Source: Carpediemonas membranifera (Eukaryota; Fornicata). From it: a stretch of DNA of 64,000 nt. The first letter of the stretch is position 1; every line of letters starts with the position of its first letter. Made by a program: the position numbers and the translations under genes. This document shows, in pieces, positions 1 to 7,764 of this stretch. The DNA is taken from NCBI GenBank assembly GCA_019828565.1, contig JAHDYR010000069.1, positions 372,001-436,000 on the forward strand, in the 5' to 3' direction. The notes beneath the pieces were generated by a model. It saw only the letters and a list, made by a program, of their open reading frames with translations, was not told where the DNA came from and ran no database searches.

Positions 1-1449
1 GACCTTGAACGGCAGGACCAGTGGTCGTGCCGTGCTGAGGAGCTGACGCACTTTAGGACCGCCTAGGAACTGCTCGGCGAGTTTGAAGACAGTGCCGGCG
101 TATCTGAGAGTCTTGTCGCCGTAGAAGATGTTGTAGCTCTGGCCGCCAAAGGCTACGACTTCGACCGGGTACGGAAGAGGTGCGAAACTGCCCAGACGTC
201 GCGAGTGCCCCAGGCCGAGCTGGCCTTTGTCATTCCTTCCCCCAATCATTTGATTACCCTCGTCATCCGTGACAACAGCGACGTACTCCTCAGCGATGAC
301 CCGGGCGGCCCTGAAGTCCTGGGGCATCGGGCAAGGGTGGAACAAGTCGGTGTCGGTGTCTGGTCCGGCAGAGTTCAAGTGTCTGCTGACCAGGCCACAG
401 GCTACCGTGCCTGCGCGGGTGACTATGACAGTGCAGTAGTAGGTCATGGCGACAGACAGCACGAGTTTGCCCTTGTGCCAGGGTGGCAGGGTGCGTTCGT
501 AGGCGTCGACCTTGGGACAGGCCGTGAATTTGACACGGCGGGGTTCGATGATCGGCTCGGGTTCGATCCCGTCATCGTCGAGCTCGGCCTCGTAGTCGAA
601 GACGTTATGGTGCACGATTGCTGCGGCGTGGCCGAGCGTGCCGTTGTACCCAGTGCCCCAGGTGAACACCCCCTTGGGCGACAGCGCGAGCACCCCGTCT
701 CGGGCAACGTGGATGTCTACCACGGGCGGCATTCGGACATGTGCGTACACAGTGGCGGCCTTTTGGTTAGTGCGGACGCCGAGGGTGTGCCAGATGTTGC
801 TGCCCCGAGTGAAGAGGCGGCCTGCGTACAGGCGGGTGAACATGGGCGTGTCGTCGGCATGGTGGGTCTGCGCGGTGCCGTCCTTGATGGCCACGTGGCA
901 CGTGTAAAAGAACTTCTTACACAGGAACCAGAGGCACTTGGCGGTGCTGGTGTATGTCTTGTTGGCTGGTCTGGGGTGGTATCTCTCGTCCTCGCTGTCA
1001 TCCAGGTCTGGGTCGGCGCCCCCCGCCATCATGATCGCCCAAATCGTGCCCTGGAGCAGAGTGTGGAGACGGATGGGGAGGTCCTCGCCGTCTTCGAGAA
1101 GGATGTTCATGCTCAGTTCAGCGGGGGTTGTGAGCAGCTTCTTGGCCTGTTGGACGAAGCCGACGGCCTTTGGGTCGGTGAGAACCAGAGTGACCATGAG
1201 CTCGAGATGGGGCGATTCTAGAGATACTGGGAGCAGAGAATCGAGGAGTGTGGACAAACTCTCGATCGTGTACTTGGCTAGATTGACCTTTGACGTTTGT
1301 TTGGGAAGCTTTTCGCCAAACTGTACCTCGAACGCTATGCTGAGAAGCAGCGGAATCTTTGCGCCTGGAACATCGGCGTACAGATGCTCAGCAATGCGAT
1401 GAGCTGAAATCATCGCTTCACGAACGTTCCGGAACTTAAGTTGGTGCAT
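1..1449 (-). CDS. RCC1-like family protein, 3' part outside window
   Basis: The reading frame is open from an ATG at 1449 to the window edge (at least 483 codons, no stop seen), so the C-terminus is missing. I assign it to a family with four more members here (3047-4690, 48554-49777, 54342-55916, 57501-59336). Shared blocks in order are an N-terminal helical region, a block with 'LSMNILLEDGEDLP' and 'LHTLLQGTIWAIM' (about residues 110-140), 'CLWFLCKKF' (about 172-180), then RCC1-like blades such as 'GVFTWGTGYNGTLGH' and 'GQLGLGHS' (about 410). RCC1 blades form beta-propellers that usually bind proteins; function here is unknown. The start is supported by paralogue alignment and by a GTGCAGTTTAA motif 18 nt upstream. 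Confidence 0.75.
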   Translation of the reverse strand, partial: MHQLKFRNVREAMISAHRIAEHLYADVPGAKIPLLLSIAFEVQFGEKLPKQTSKVNLAKYTIESLSTLLDSLLPVSLESPHLELMVTLVLTDPKAVGFVQQAKKLLTTPAELSMNILLEDGEDLPIRLHTLLQGTIWAIMMAGGADPDLDDSEDERYHPRPANKTYTSTAKCLWFLCKKFFYTCHVAIKDGTAQTHHADDTPMFTRLYAGRLFTRGSNIWHTLGVRTNQKAATVYAHVRMPPVVDIHVARDGVLALSPKGVFTWGTGYNGTLGHAAAIVHHNVFDYEAELDDDGIEPEPIIEPRRVKFTACPKVDAYERTLPPWHKGKLVLSVAMTYYCTVIVTRAGTVACGLVSRHLNSAGPDTDTDLFHPCPMPQDFRAARVIAEEYVAVVTDDEGNQMIGGRNDKGQLGLGHSRRLGSFAPLPYPVEVVAFGGQSYNIFYGDKTLRYAGTVFKLAEQFLGGPKVRQLLSTARPLVLPFKV

Positions 1450-1467
1450 GGCGCGCGGGTTTGCGTA

Positions 1468-1478
1468 TTAAACTGCAC
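1468..1478 (-). promoter_or_regulatory. Putative core promoter/initiator GTGCAGTTTAA
   Basis: Exact GTGCAGTTTAA on the minus strand, 18 nt before the ATG at 1449. The same motif or close variants precede about a dozen other genes in this window at 7-52 nt. Its role as an initiator is inferred from position only. Confidence 0.45.
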
Positions 1479-1635
1479 TGTGCATTCCTCCGCTGGGGCC
1501 GCGCCCAATCCAGGAAGAGCACTCTTGTCTTGGATGACTGACGGTTTTCTCTCCGTGCTAGACCCCCTCTGCTCAAGTCCAAGGTCCATCACATCACTGC
1601 CCAAACCCGCTATCTCATACTGTTTAACTAGGCCC

Positions 1636-2700
1636 CTAAGGCTTGACGTAGATCGCACGGGAGTGCTTCGCGTCCTGGTCGATCACGATAAGCCGTCTAT
1701 CGGCGGTGACTCCGGCCAGAGTCGGATGGGTGACTGCCACAGTAGTTTTGAGATAGTCACTGACTGCCCAGTCGCCGTGGGCCCTAGAGAGAACGACGTG
1801 GGCCATGTGCTCCTCGGTAGGCTTGTTGTGCTTGCCGTTGTTCATGAAAAACACCTCAATGTGGTCAGTGTCGACAATCCTAGCAGCAAGAGTGCATGCC
1901 GACAGGTCCACGCCGGGCACCTCGGCCGCTGTGAACGTGTGGCGGTGTGTGACGAGCTTGTTGTCGTGCTGGAATATGACGACCGAGGGGTGGGTGTGAG
2001 AGATGAAGAGGGCGAGGTTGAACCCGCCGTGGGCACACGTGGCGCCTGTGCTGAAGCCACCAGGGACCCCGCCGGAGTTGGTGACGTCCCACTCGCCGGA
2101 CAAGTCGCGGACAACAAGGTTGAATTCGTCGGCGTTCACGGCAACGATGACGTTGGTGTTAAGGGCCTGGATGGCGGTGGGGTTGTGCATGTGCGCATCA
2201 CCGCCGGTCCATGGGCTAGGCTCGAAGCTGTCCTCGTCGTCGTGCATGAAGTAGTCGTTGATGGTGCCGTCGCTGTCGAGGGCGACCAAGTGATCGATCG
2301 AGATGTAGGCAGCAGTGTTCTTGGCGCCGAGGTCGAGGCATTGGACTGGCTTGAGGTTGTATCCGTCACGGGTGTACACAGCGACGGCGTTGTTGTGCTT
2401 GCCGGTTGTGTCCTTGAGCGAGACAATGAGGCGAGTGAGCGTTAGAACCATGGGCTCAGCCACGTCGTAGCGATCGTCAACAAGGGAACCGTTCTTGGAC
2501 CAGTATCTGTCGTTGTCGCTGATATACACATAGAGATGCGCGGGCTTGTTCTCCTCGCGGACTTCCATGATGACCATTTGTTCATCGCCGATGCCGCCAG
2601 CGAAGGGGCCGTCAGTGTTCGTGGCCGGAATCATCGCAATATTGTACGCGGAAAGAGCTAGTGCCGCGGCGAAACAAGCAAGAAAAGCTGTGATTTTCAT
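1636..2700 (-). CDS. Secreted or lumenal protein of unknown function
   Basis: 354 residues from the ATG at 2700. The first ~18 residues form a clear signal peptide: basic Lys2, then 'AFLACFAAALALSA'. The mature part is acidic, rich in beta-prone stretches and His, with repeated hydrophobic-strand/turn units that would suit a beta-propeller, but I recognise no family motif. The open frame extends upstream of 2700 only with non-ATG codons, so 2700 is the natural start and places the hydrophobic segment at the terminus. It lies between two RCC1-like genes on the same strand. Likely targeted to the ER or cell surface (inference). Confidence 0.7.
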   Translation of the reverse strand: MKITAFLACFAAALALSAYNIAMIPATNTDGPFAGGIGDEQMVIMEVREENKPAHLYVYISDNDRYWSKNGSLVDDRYDVAEPMVLTLTRLIVSLKDTTGKHNNAVAVYTRDGYNLKPVQCLDLGAKNTAAYISIDHLVALDSDGTINDYFMHDDEDSFEPSPWTGGDAHMHNPTAIQALNTNVIVAVNADEFNLVVRDLSGEWDVTNSGGVPGGFSTGATCAHGGFNLALFISHTHPSVVIFQHDNKLVTHRHTFTAAEVPGVDLSACTLAARIVDTDHIEVFFMNNGKHNKPTEEHMAHVVLSRAHGDWAVSDYLKTTVAVTHPTLAGVTADRRLIVIDQDAKHSRAIYVKP

Positions 2701-2832
2701 ACTTGGGGTCTTCTGTCCAAAGATTCGTCTTGACCCACCGCATCTGAGATCCACCACGGAATCTGGGTCTCATCTTCCGTATCAAACGCCGCACACCGCA
2801 GCACTGTTCAAAAAATCAGTCCCTGTTTACTG

Positions 2833-2937
2833 CTAGTCACAGAACTCGCCGTCCTTGTCTTCGTAAAACTCTGGGCAGGTCTTCTTCTGCTGTGTGCTCG
2901 GTGTATTCTTCTCGTTGACCTTCTTCTTAACTGGCAT
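2833..2937 (-). CDS. Doubtful 34-residue ORF
   Basis: A short Lys-rich then acidic ORF ('MPVKKKVNEKN' to 'YEDKDGEFCD') in the 346-bp spacer between 2700 and 3047. It contains an in-frame 30-nt stretch ending in GCACACAG that resembles the intron acceptors of this genome, so it might be the tail of a small spliced gene. No family recognised and coding status uncertain. Confidence 0.15.
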   Translation of the reverse strand: MPVKKKVNEKNTPSTQQKKTCPEFYEDKDGEFCD

Positions 2938-3046
2938 CGCCCGTATGTTGTGTTCTGGCAGGGTTCGCAGAGTGCTGGTTCGCATCTCGCAGGGTTGAGA
3001 GCCATGTCGAAGTTGGGCCGGCTGATGCTCATTTATCATCAATGTA

Positions 3047-4690
3047 TCACTCACTCCAGGGCTCGAGGTCGACCAGGACGACCGGGTCAACCAGTTGTAC
3101 CCTCTCGGGTGCCTCGCACTCGACCACCTCCGCCGACCCTTTGGTGACCTTGCGTTCAAACCACTGGCCAGCAGGGTTTTGATACTGGAGGTGAAATGGC
3201 TCACAAGCGCAGACTTCGAATGGGAGTGTAAACGAGTCCTCCTCCGTGACGACGTGACTCTCGCCCTCTCCTGCGAAAAGAACGAACGAGTAATCCGCAA
3301 GGATTCCAGTCACACGCCACGGGAGGCGGAGCGGGGTTGCAGTCTCGCAATAGTCGTCCGCTTTGAAGCCATGGAGCAGGCTAGCATACAGAGGCGTGAC
3401 CTCCCCCGCGTACAGAAGCTTCTTGCCCGACATGAAAAGGTTGTGCTCCTCACTGGGCATGACTCGATCGACTCTGAATGGGAGGTCAACGAAGGTCTTC
3501 AGACCGTCCATGTGGCCCAACCCGAGCTGGCCACACGAGTTCTCCCCGCCTATGAGCTGTCGATCGCCCATGGATAGGACAACGAGCCGCTCCTCGTGGA
3601 TAATGCGATCTGGGACAAAGCCGTCAGGCAGCGGGACAGGCCTGAAGTTGTGTTGGTTGGTCAGATCGCCGCCGAACCGGTTGCCAAACCCGAGCTTGCC
3701 TACGCCGACGAAAGGTCCGGCCATGATGGATGCTGCGACGGTGCCGACGGGCGTAACGAGGAAGGTGACCTGGCCGAAGAGAGAAAGCATGGTCACTAGC
3801 TCGTGTTTGCTCCAGGCGGGAAGGATGGCTTCGTACTCGGCGACCTTGGGGCAGGCTGGGAAGGTGAGGCGGGTCGGGTCAACTGGAGTGCGTCTGTTCT
3901 CCGGCTCGAACCCGAGCTGGCTCATAAAGTTGTCCCCCCAGCCCCACATGCCCTTGGGAGTCCTGGCAATGTGTGTGTTACCGTTGCTGCAGATCTCGAG
4001 GGCCCTGGGCATCCTAACGCGAGAGAACATCGGGTGGTTGCAGTCGATCATAAAGAGTCGGCCCATGTACATGCGGTGCACGAGGCTCTCCCAGGTGTAC
4101 CTATTGCCGTCCTTCTCGGCAACTTGGTGGCAGAAACGGAACTTGCGGCAGAGGAACCAGAGGCACCTGGCTTCTGGTGCGTATGAAACGGGGTTGGGGG
4201 TTCGCTTCTTGCCCGCCTTGCCTTGCTTCTTGGACTTCTTGAAAGCGGCGGGCTTCGGCTCGAGGTCTGGGTTGGCCCCAGCTTCCATGAGGATGGCCCA
4301 CAGCGTGCCCTGGAGCAGCGTGTACAGGGCGACCGGGAGCTCCTGCCCCTCTGTGAGTTCAACGTTCATGGACAGATGAGGGCCGTCTGTGAGGATGGAG
4401 AGGGCGCGATCAAGGAGGACTTGTGCAGTTAGTTTCAGAGGGGGAATTCTCGAGAGCATCACTTGCAGGGATTCGAGTTCAGTGGTGCTTCCCGAAGCAC
4501 CGTTGATCTCTGAATCGCGCTCTACCGGCAGTACCTTGTTGAAGTGCCTGGAATAGGCGTGGCGGATGAGAGAAGGGATGTCCCCGGGAACAGAGGCGGT
4601 TGCGAGGACCGAAAGATGGAATGCAGCCATAAGCGCTTGCTCAGTGTCCATTGGTTTGGAGTCGTTCGGTGTCGCTGGCTCCCCCATCAT
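3047..4690 (-). CDS. RCC1-like family protein
   Basis: 547 residues from the ATG at 4690; this start gives an N-terminal length matching the paralogues, although the frame is open with another ATG at 4781. Landmarks: 'VPGDIPSLIRHAYSRHF' near residue 40, 'LLDRALSILTDGPHLSMN' followed by 'LLQGTLWAILMEAGANPD', then 'ARCLWFLCRKF', then RCC1-like blades including 'GMWGWGDNFMSQLGF' and 'NSCGQLGLGH'. A Lys-rich loop (KKSKKQGKAGKK) sits between the two conserved blocks, which is variable in the family. Single exon. Role unknown; the propeller suggests a protein-binding scaffold. Confidence 0.75.
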   Translation of the reverse strand: MMGEPATPNDSKPMDTEQALMAAFHLSVLATASVPGDIPSLIRHAYSRHFNKVLPVERDSEINGASGSTTELESLQVMLSRIPPLKLTAQVLLDRALSILTDGPHLSMNVELTEGQELPVALYTLLQGTLWAILMEAGANPDLEPKPAAFKKSKKQGKAGKKRTPNPVSYAPEARCLWFLCRKFRFCHQVAEKDGNRYTWESLVHRMYMGRLFMIDCNHPMFSRVRMPRALEICSNGNTHIARTPKGMWGWGDNFMSQLGFEPENRRTPVDPTRLTFPACPKVAEYEAILPAWSKHELVTMLSLFGQVTFLVTPVGTVAASIMAGPFVGVGKLGFGNRFGGDLTNQHNFRPVPLPDGFVPDRIIHEERLVVLSMGDRQLIGGENSCGQLGLGHMDGLKTFVDLPFRVDRVMPSEEHNLFMSGKKLLYAGEVTPLYASLLHGFKADDYCETATPLRLPWRVTGILADYSFVLFAGEGESHVVTEEDSFTLPFEVCACEPFHLQYQNPAGQWFERKVTKGSAEVVECEAPERVQLVDPVVLVDLEPWSE

Positions 4691-5017
4691 AGTATACCTC
4701 GTCGTACTATTATGCATCCACAGTCGTCGAGTCGTATCCCACCGAGATACGCCAAGAGTGCTTGTGCCAGTCTCTGACATCACAAACACCACGCTGCATT
4801 GCCGAGCGCCAGCTGTCCTATCTCGCCTGTTCGCTTACTCTTCTGCTCCAGCCTCCCCGCATGAGGGCGCACTGTCCTAGCCCCTTGATGCGATATCTTC
4901 CTAATGCGGTGTATACCCACGGCTGTCGTATTATGCACACATAGCAAGGCTAACATTTGAGACAACAGCACGATCGCGTGCAGTTTAACTACTATCAAGC
5001 ACATACCCCCCCACCTC
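4691..5017. other. Intergenic spacer with a plus-strand GTGCAGTTTAA
   Basis: About 330 bp between two minus-strand genes. It holds one exact GTGCAGTTTAA near 4979-4989 on the plus strand with no plus-strand gene after it, so the motif is not sufficient on its own to mark a coding start. Nothing else recognised. Confidence 0.4.
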
Positions 5018-6078
5018 TCACGCCAGGTTCTTGATCCCCATGAGGGCGAGCGAGCTAGTCTCCGGGTCGAACTGGTAGATCACAAGCTGGCCCCCAGTCG
5101 ACACGACACAAACAGTGTGCGGGTCAGCCCAACGCACAGACGTGCCCTCCTTACCCACGCACAGGCTGGGGAGGGTCACCCCGCACACGTCCCGCCGCTC
5201 CTGCATCCATTCCCCGATGGTCCGGCCCACCTTGGAGTCGGCATTGCGGGCACTGACAGAGGGAATCTCGAAAATGTGTAAAGTACCGCGAGCTGACACA
5301 GCGCAGAGGTGGGAGCCGGTAGGGGAGAAGGCCATGGACAGTATGGCGCACGAGGCTGACCCTCGTCTGCACACAGCAACCCTCACCCCCTCGGGTAAAG
5401 CGAAGACGCGGACAATGGTTCCAGTCTGAGATGCCGTAGCCATGAGCGCCACCTGACCCGACCACCCCAGAGCTATGGTTTGGACTGGGCTCTTGTGGGC
5501 CTCAAGGACGATGACGCCGTGTGGTCTGGGCGGGGTCGGGTCGAAGACAAGGACCCTGCCCACAGTCTCGGAGAGGGCGTACGCGATGTACTGGGGCAGC
5601 GCTGTGTGTGTCCTGCTAGGGATCTGGACTGCTAGCGGCGAGCACTGCAGGAATGGCCGGGAGACGTGGATGGGGGATGATGGGGCATGGATGTCGAAGA
5701 TGTAGAGCGAATGCGCCGTGCGTACAAGGAGAGAGGCATCTGTGAGGGCAAGCTCGGTGACCGGCTCGGGGATTTGGAGTCTGTGGAGCCAGTCACCCTG
5801 TTCTGTGATGTTTCCGATGAAGACAGTTGTGTCGGGAGCGGAATCATCCGTAATAGCGCCTGATAAGATACAGAGTGCTGATTTCTTATATATACACGCG
5901 GAATTGACTGTATTCAGATCATCTCTGGCGACGAGGCCTGTGTAACTATTGAAAAAGAGTACGTGCGACGAAAAGGAGAAGTCTGAAACATGCTGAAGCC
6001 ATGCTGCAGCTGTACTCCAACTATAGATCCATCTGTACTAAACGTAGCACCAATAATCTTGGATCCGCCGTTGTTCAT
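5018..6078 (-). CDS. PROPPIN (WIPI/Atg18-family) beta-propeller, two exons
   Basis: Joining 6078-5970 to 5937-5018 gives 342 residues. PROPPINs bind PI3P/PI(3,5)P2 and act in autophagy and endosomal sorting. Evidence: N-terminal blade 'GATFSTDGSIVGVQ' with 'GFSMFQTSPF', a middle blade with 'ATASQTGTIVRVFALPEG', then 'CRRG' at about 226-229 in place of the family FRRG lipid-binding motif (both arginines kept), and 'GTLHIFEI'. The exons are in different frames; a 32-nt intron (5938-5969, donor GTCGCA, end GTTACACAG) joins them in phase. The donor is not the usual GTACGT, so the exact 5' splice site is less certain than the acceptor. An in-frame TGA lies upstream of 6078, fixing the start. Confidence 0.8.
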
Positions 6079-6315
6079 CGTTGGTTGTATAACGATGCCG
6101 ACTCATACCCGACTCCCAGCATGAACACCGGCCAGCGGCGTGCGCCCAACGTCCGTCATACACCGTAAAACGTGCGGGAAAACAGCCCCACCCTGCCCGG
6201 CTCTTCAATCCCGAGCTCCACCCATCCAACACTGCAAGACCCAGACCACCCATGCCATCTCCATACTGTGCAACGGCTAGTGCATTTATAGTATATAATC
6301 AATGTTACATTCGAG

Positions 6316-7149
6316 CTACTCCTCCTCGTCGGAGGAATCGTCTCTCAACGACAGCAAAATCTCGCAAATATCAGCCTCGAACCCGCGCCTGCCGTCAATT
6401 TGCTGTACGTGCTTGCTGTTGAGTGGATAGACCCAATGGACACCCAACCGGTGCCTCGGTGCGAGGTCGGCCCACATTTGCATGAGGAGGGTGTTGATGG
6501 CGTTGGCAATCATCCGTCTGGATCCGTTGAACGTCGTCTTCATCTCCTTAATGACGTCGAGCATAGTGGCGTATATGAACGTCTTACTGGGCAGCTCAAT
6601 AGTTACTGGGATGTCTCCGAATAGGAGGCTTTTCTCGGGGCAGTGAGTCATCAACCGATCAAACGCCGTGTCTTTCACGGCCCCCACAGGGCCTAGGGAG
6701 GACATCGTGGGCTGCTGGTGCATTGGGAGTGTGGGGAACGCCTCGATACACCGCAGCACTGCCGCCCACCTCGGGATGTTGCCGCACCTGATCTGGGCGC
6801 GGAGCTCGCCGTACCACGGCTGAGCCTGGTAGAAGGAGAGGTCGGGGGCCTTGTCTGAGGTCAGGTGGCACAGCACGCAGGTCCCCTGAGAGCATCCTGA
6901 GTGGAGGCTGACGGTGGGGGGCTTGGCTCGGTCCACTGGGCACAGGCAAATGGGGAGCCCGCGGTTTCTACAGGTGCATTCGGGTGTTTGGCCGTAAGGG
7001 TGGATATCAATGGCAGCTCCGCGACTTCCTACGCGATAGTATTTGCCATCCCACTCGTCCACATCTCCAGAAGTATGCCTATCGGGGATCAGACGATCTG
7101 TGTCAATTTCTACGCTTTTGAGAACATCTAAGCCATCTCTTTGGAACAT
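6316..7149 (-). CDS. Unknown protein with Cys/His cluster
   Basis: 277 residues from the ATG at 7149, which lies 35 nt after a GCACTTTAGG promoter-like motif (7185-7194). About residues 75-120 carry a dense Cys/His pattern (CTC, CLC, then H, C, C, CVLC), which looks like a metal-binding module. The C-terminal half is mixed helical ('MLDVIKEMKTTF', 'INTLLMQMWADLAPRHR') and ends in an acidic tail DDSSDEEE. I do not recognise a family. Single exon between the PROPPIN and the acyl-CoA synthetase-like gene, all on the same strand. Confidence 0.6.
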   Translation of the reverse strand: MFQRDGLDVLKSVEIDTDRLIPDRHTSGDVDEWDGKYYRVGSRGAAIDIHPYGQTPECTCRNRGLPICLCPVDRAKPPTVSLHSGCSQGTCVLCHLTSDKAPDLSFYQAQPWYGELRAQIRCGNIPRWAAVLRCIEAFPTLPMHQQPTMSSLGPVGAVKDTAFDRLMTHCPEKSLLFGDIPVTIELPSKTFIYATMLDVIKEMKTTFNGSRRMIANAINTLLMQMWADLAPRHRLGVHWVYPLNSKHVQQIDGRRGFEADICEILLSLRDDSSDEEE

Positions 7150-7764
7150 ATATGTCTGTTTGGCCAAGAAAGCGGCAAGGTCTTCCTAAAGTGCGACGAA
7201 ATTTCAAGGTTCCCACCAGCCAGGAGCATCCAATCGACAGCCATATGATCGGGGGTCTAGCGTGGACGCGGTAGTACAATGGCTGTAATATCTCCAGTTC
7301 GGGTCACACGCTGAAGAATACATAAGGTTGGCTAACGTATCTCTGACAACGATAAGATCCGTTATGGACCTTATTTCGAGTCCTGAGACAGGAAGATTAT
7401 GTCCAAATCAAAGGCTTTGACCAATGCTGGAATGGCGAATCAAGTTCCGTATCATGCGATCCAAAGTTTGGGATCGTCTCAAAGATGCTACGGGCCGATG
7501 GGAGGCATGCTGGAACATGGTTTCATTGGCAAACGACCGATCTTGCTCTGCCACATATGTCGGTGTTTGCGAGTTTTCGCCAGCACATCGGATCATCGCA
7601 ATCTTCGAGGATTCTTTACTCTTGTGCTGAATCAAACCCAATCATCACCAATCGACCATCTAACAACATCAATCCAACCATTGCCAACAGCCCCATGAAC
7701 ATCAACAGAGTTCTTTACCCCTAGTTGTTTCGCACCAGTCCACACCATTCCATCTCCGACTCCG
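7150..7764. other. 615-bp intergenic region
   Basis: Lower GC than its neighbours. Only short, mutually overlapping ORFs on both strands with no recognisable protein. It contains the promoter-like GCACTTTAGG at 7185-7194 (minus). I looked for a tRNA near 7290 ('GTTCGGGTCACA') but no acceptor or anticodon stem fits. Confidence 0.4.

Noticed and set aside
569-583. GGGTTCGATCCC, T-arm-like
   Set aside because: Lies within the RCC1-like coding frame (Asp/Gly/Ile/Glu/Pro codons) without other tRNA arms.
205-1221. Long plus-strand ORF (338 codons)
   Set aside because: It is the antisense shadow of the RCC1-like gene on the minus strand, whose frame carries clear family motifs.
7399-7724. Overlapping small ORFs in the 7.2-7.7 kb spacer
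   Set aside because: All frames are short, none shows a domain, signal peptide or intron that would join them.
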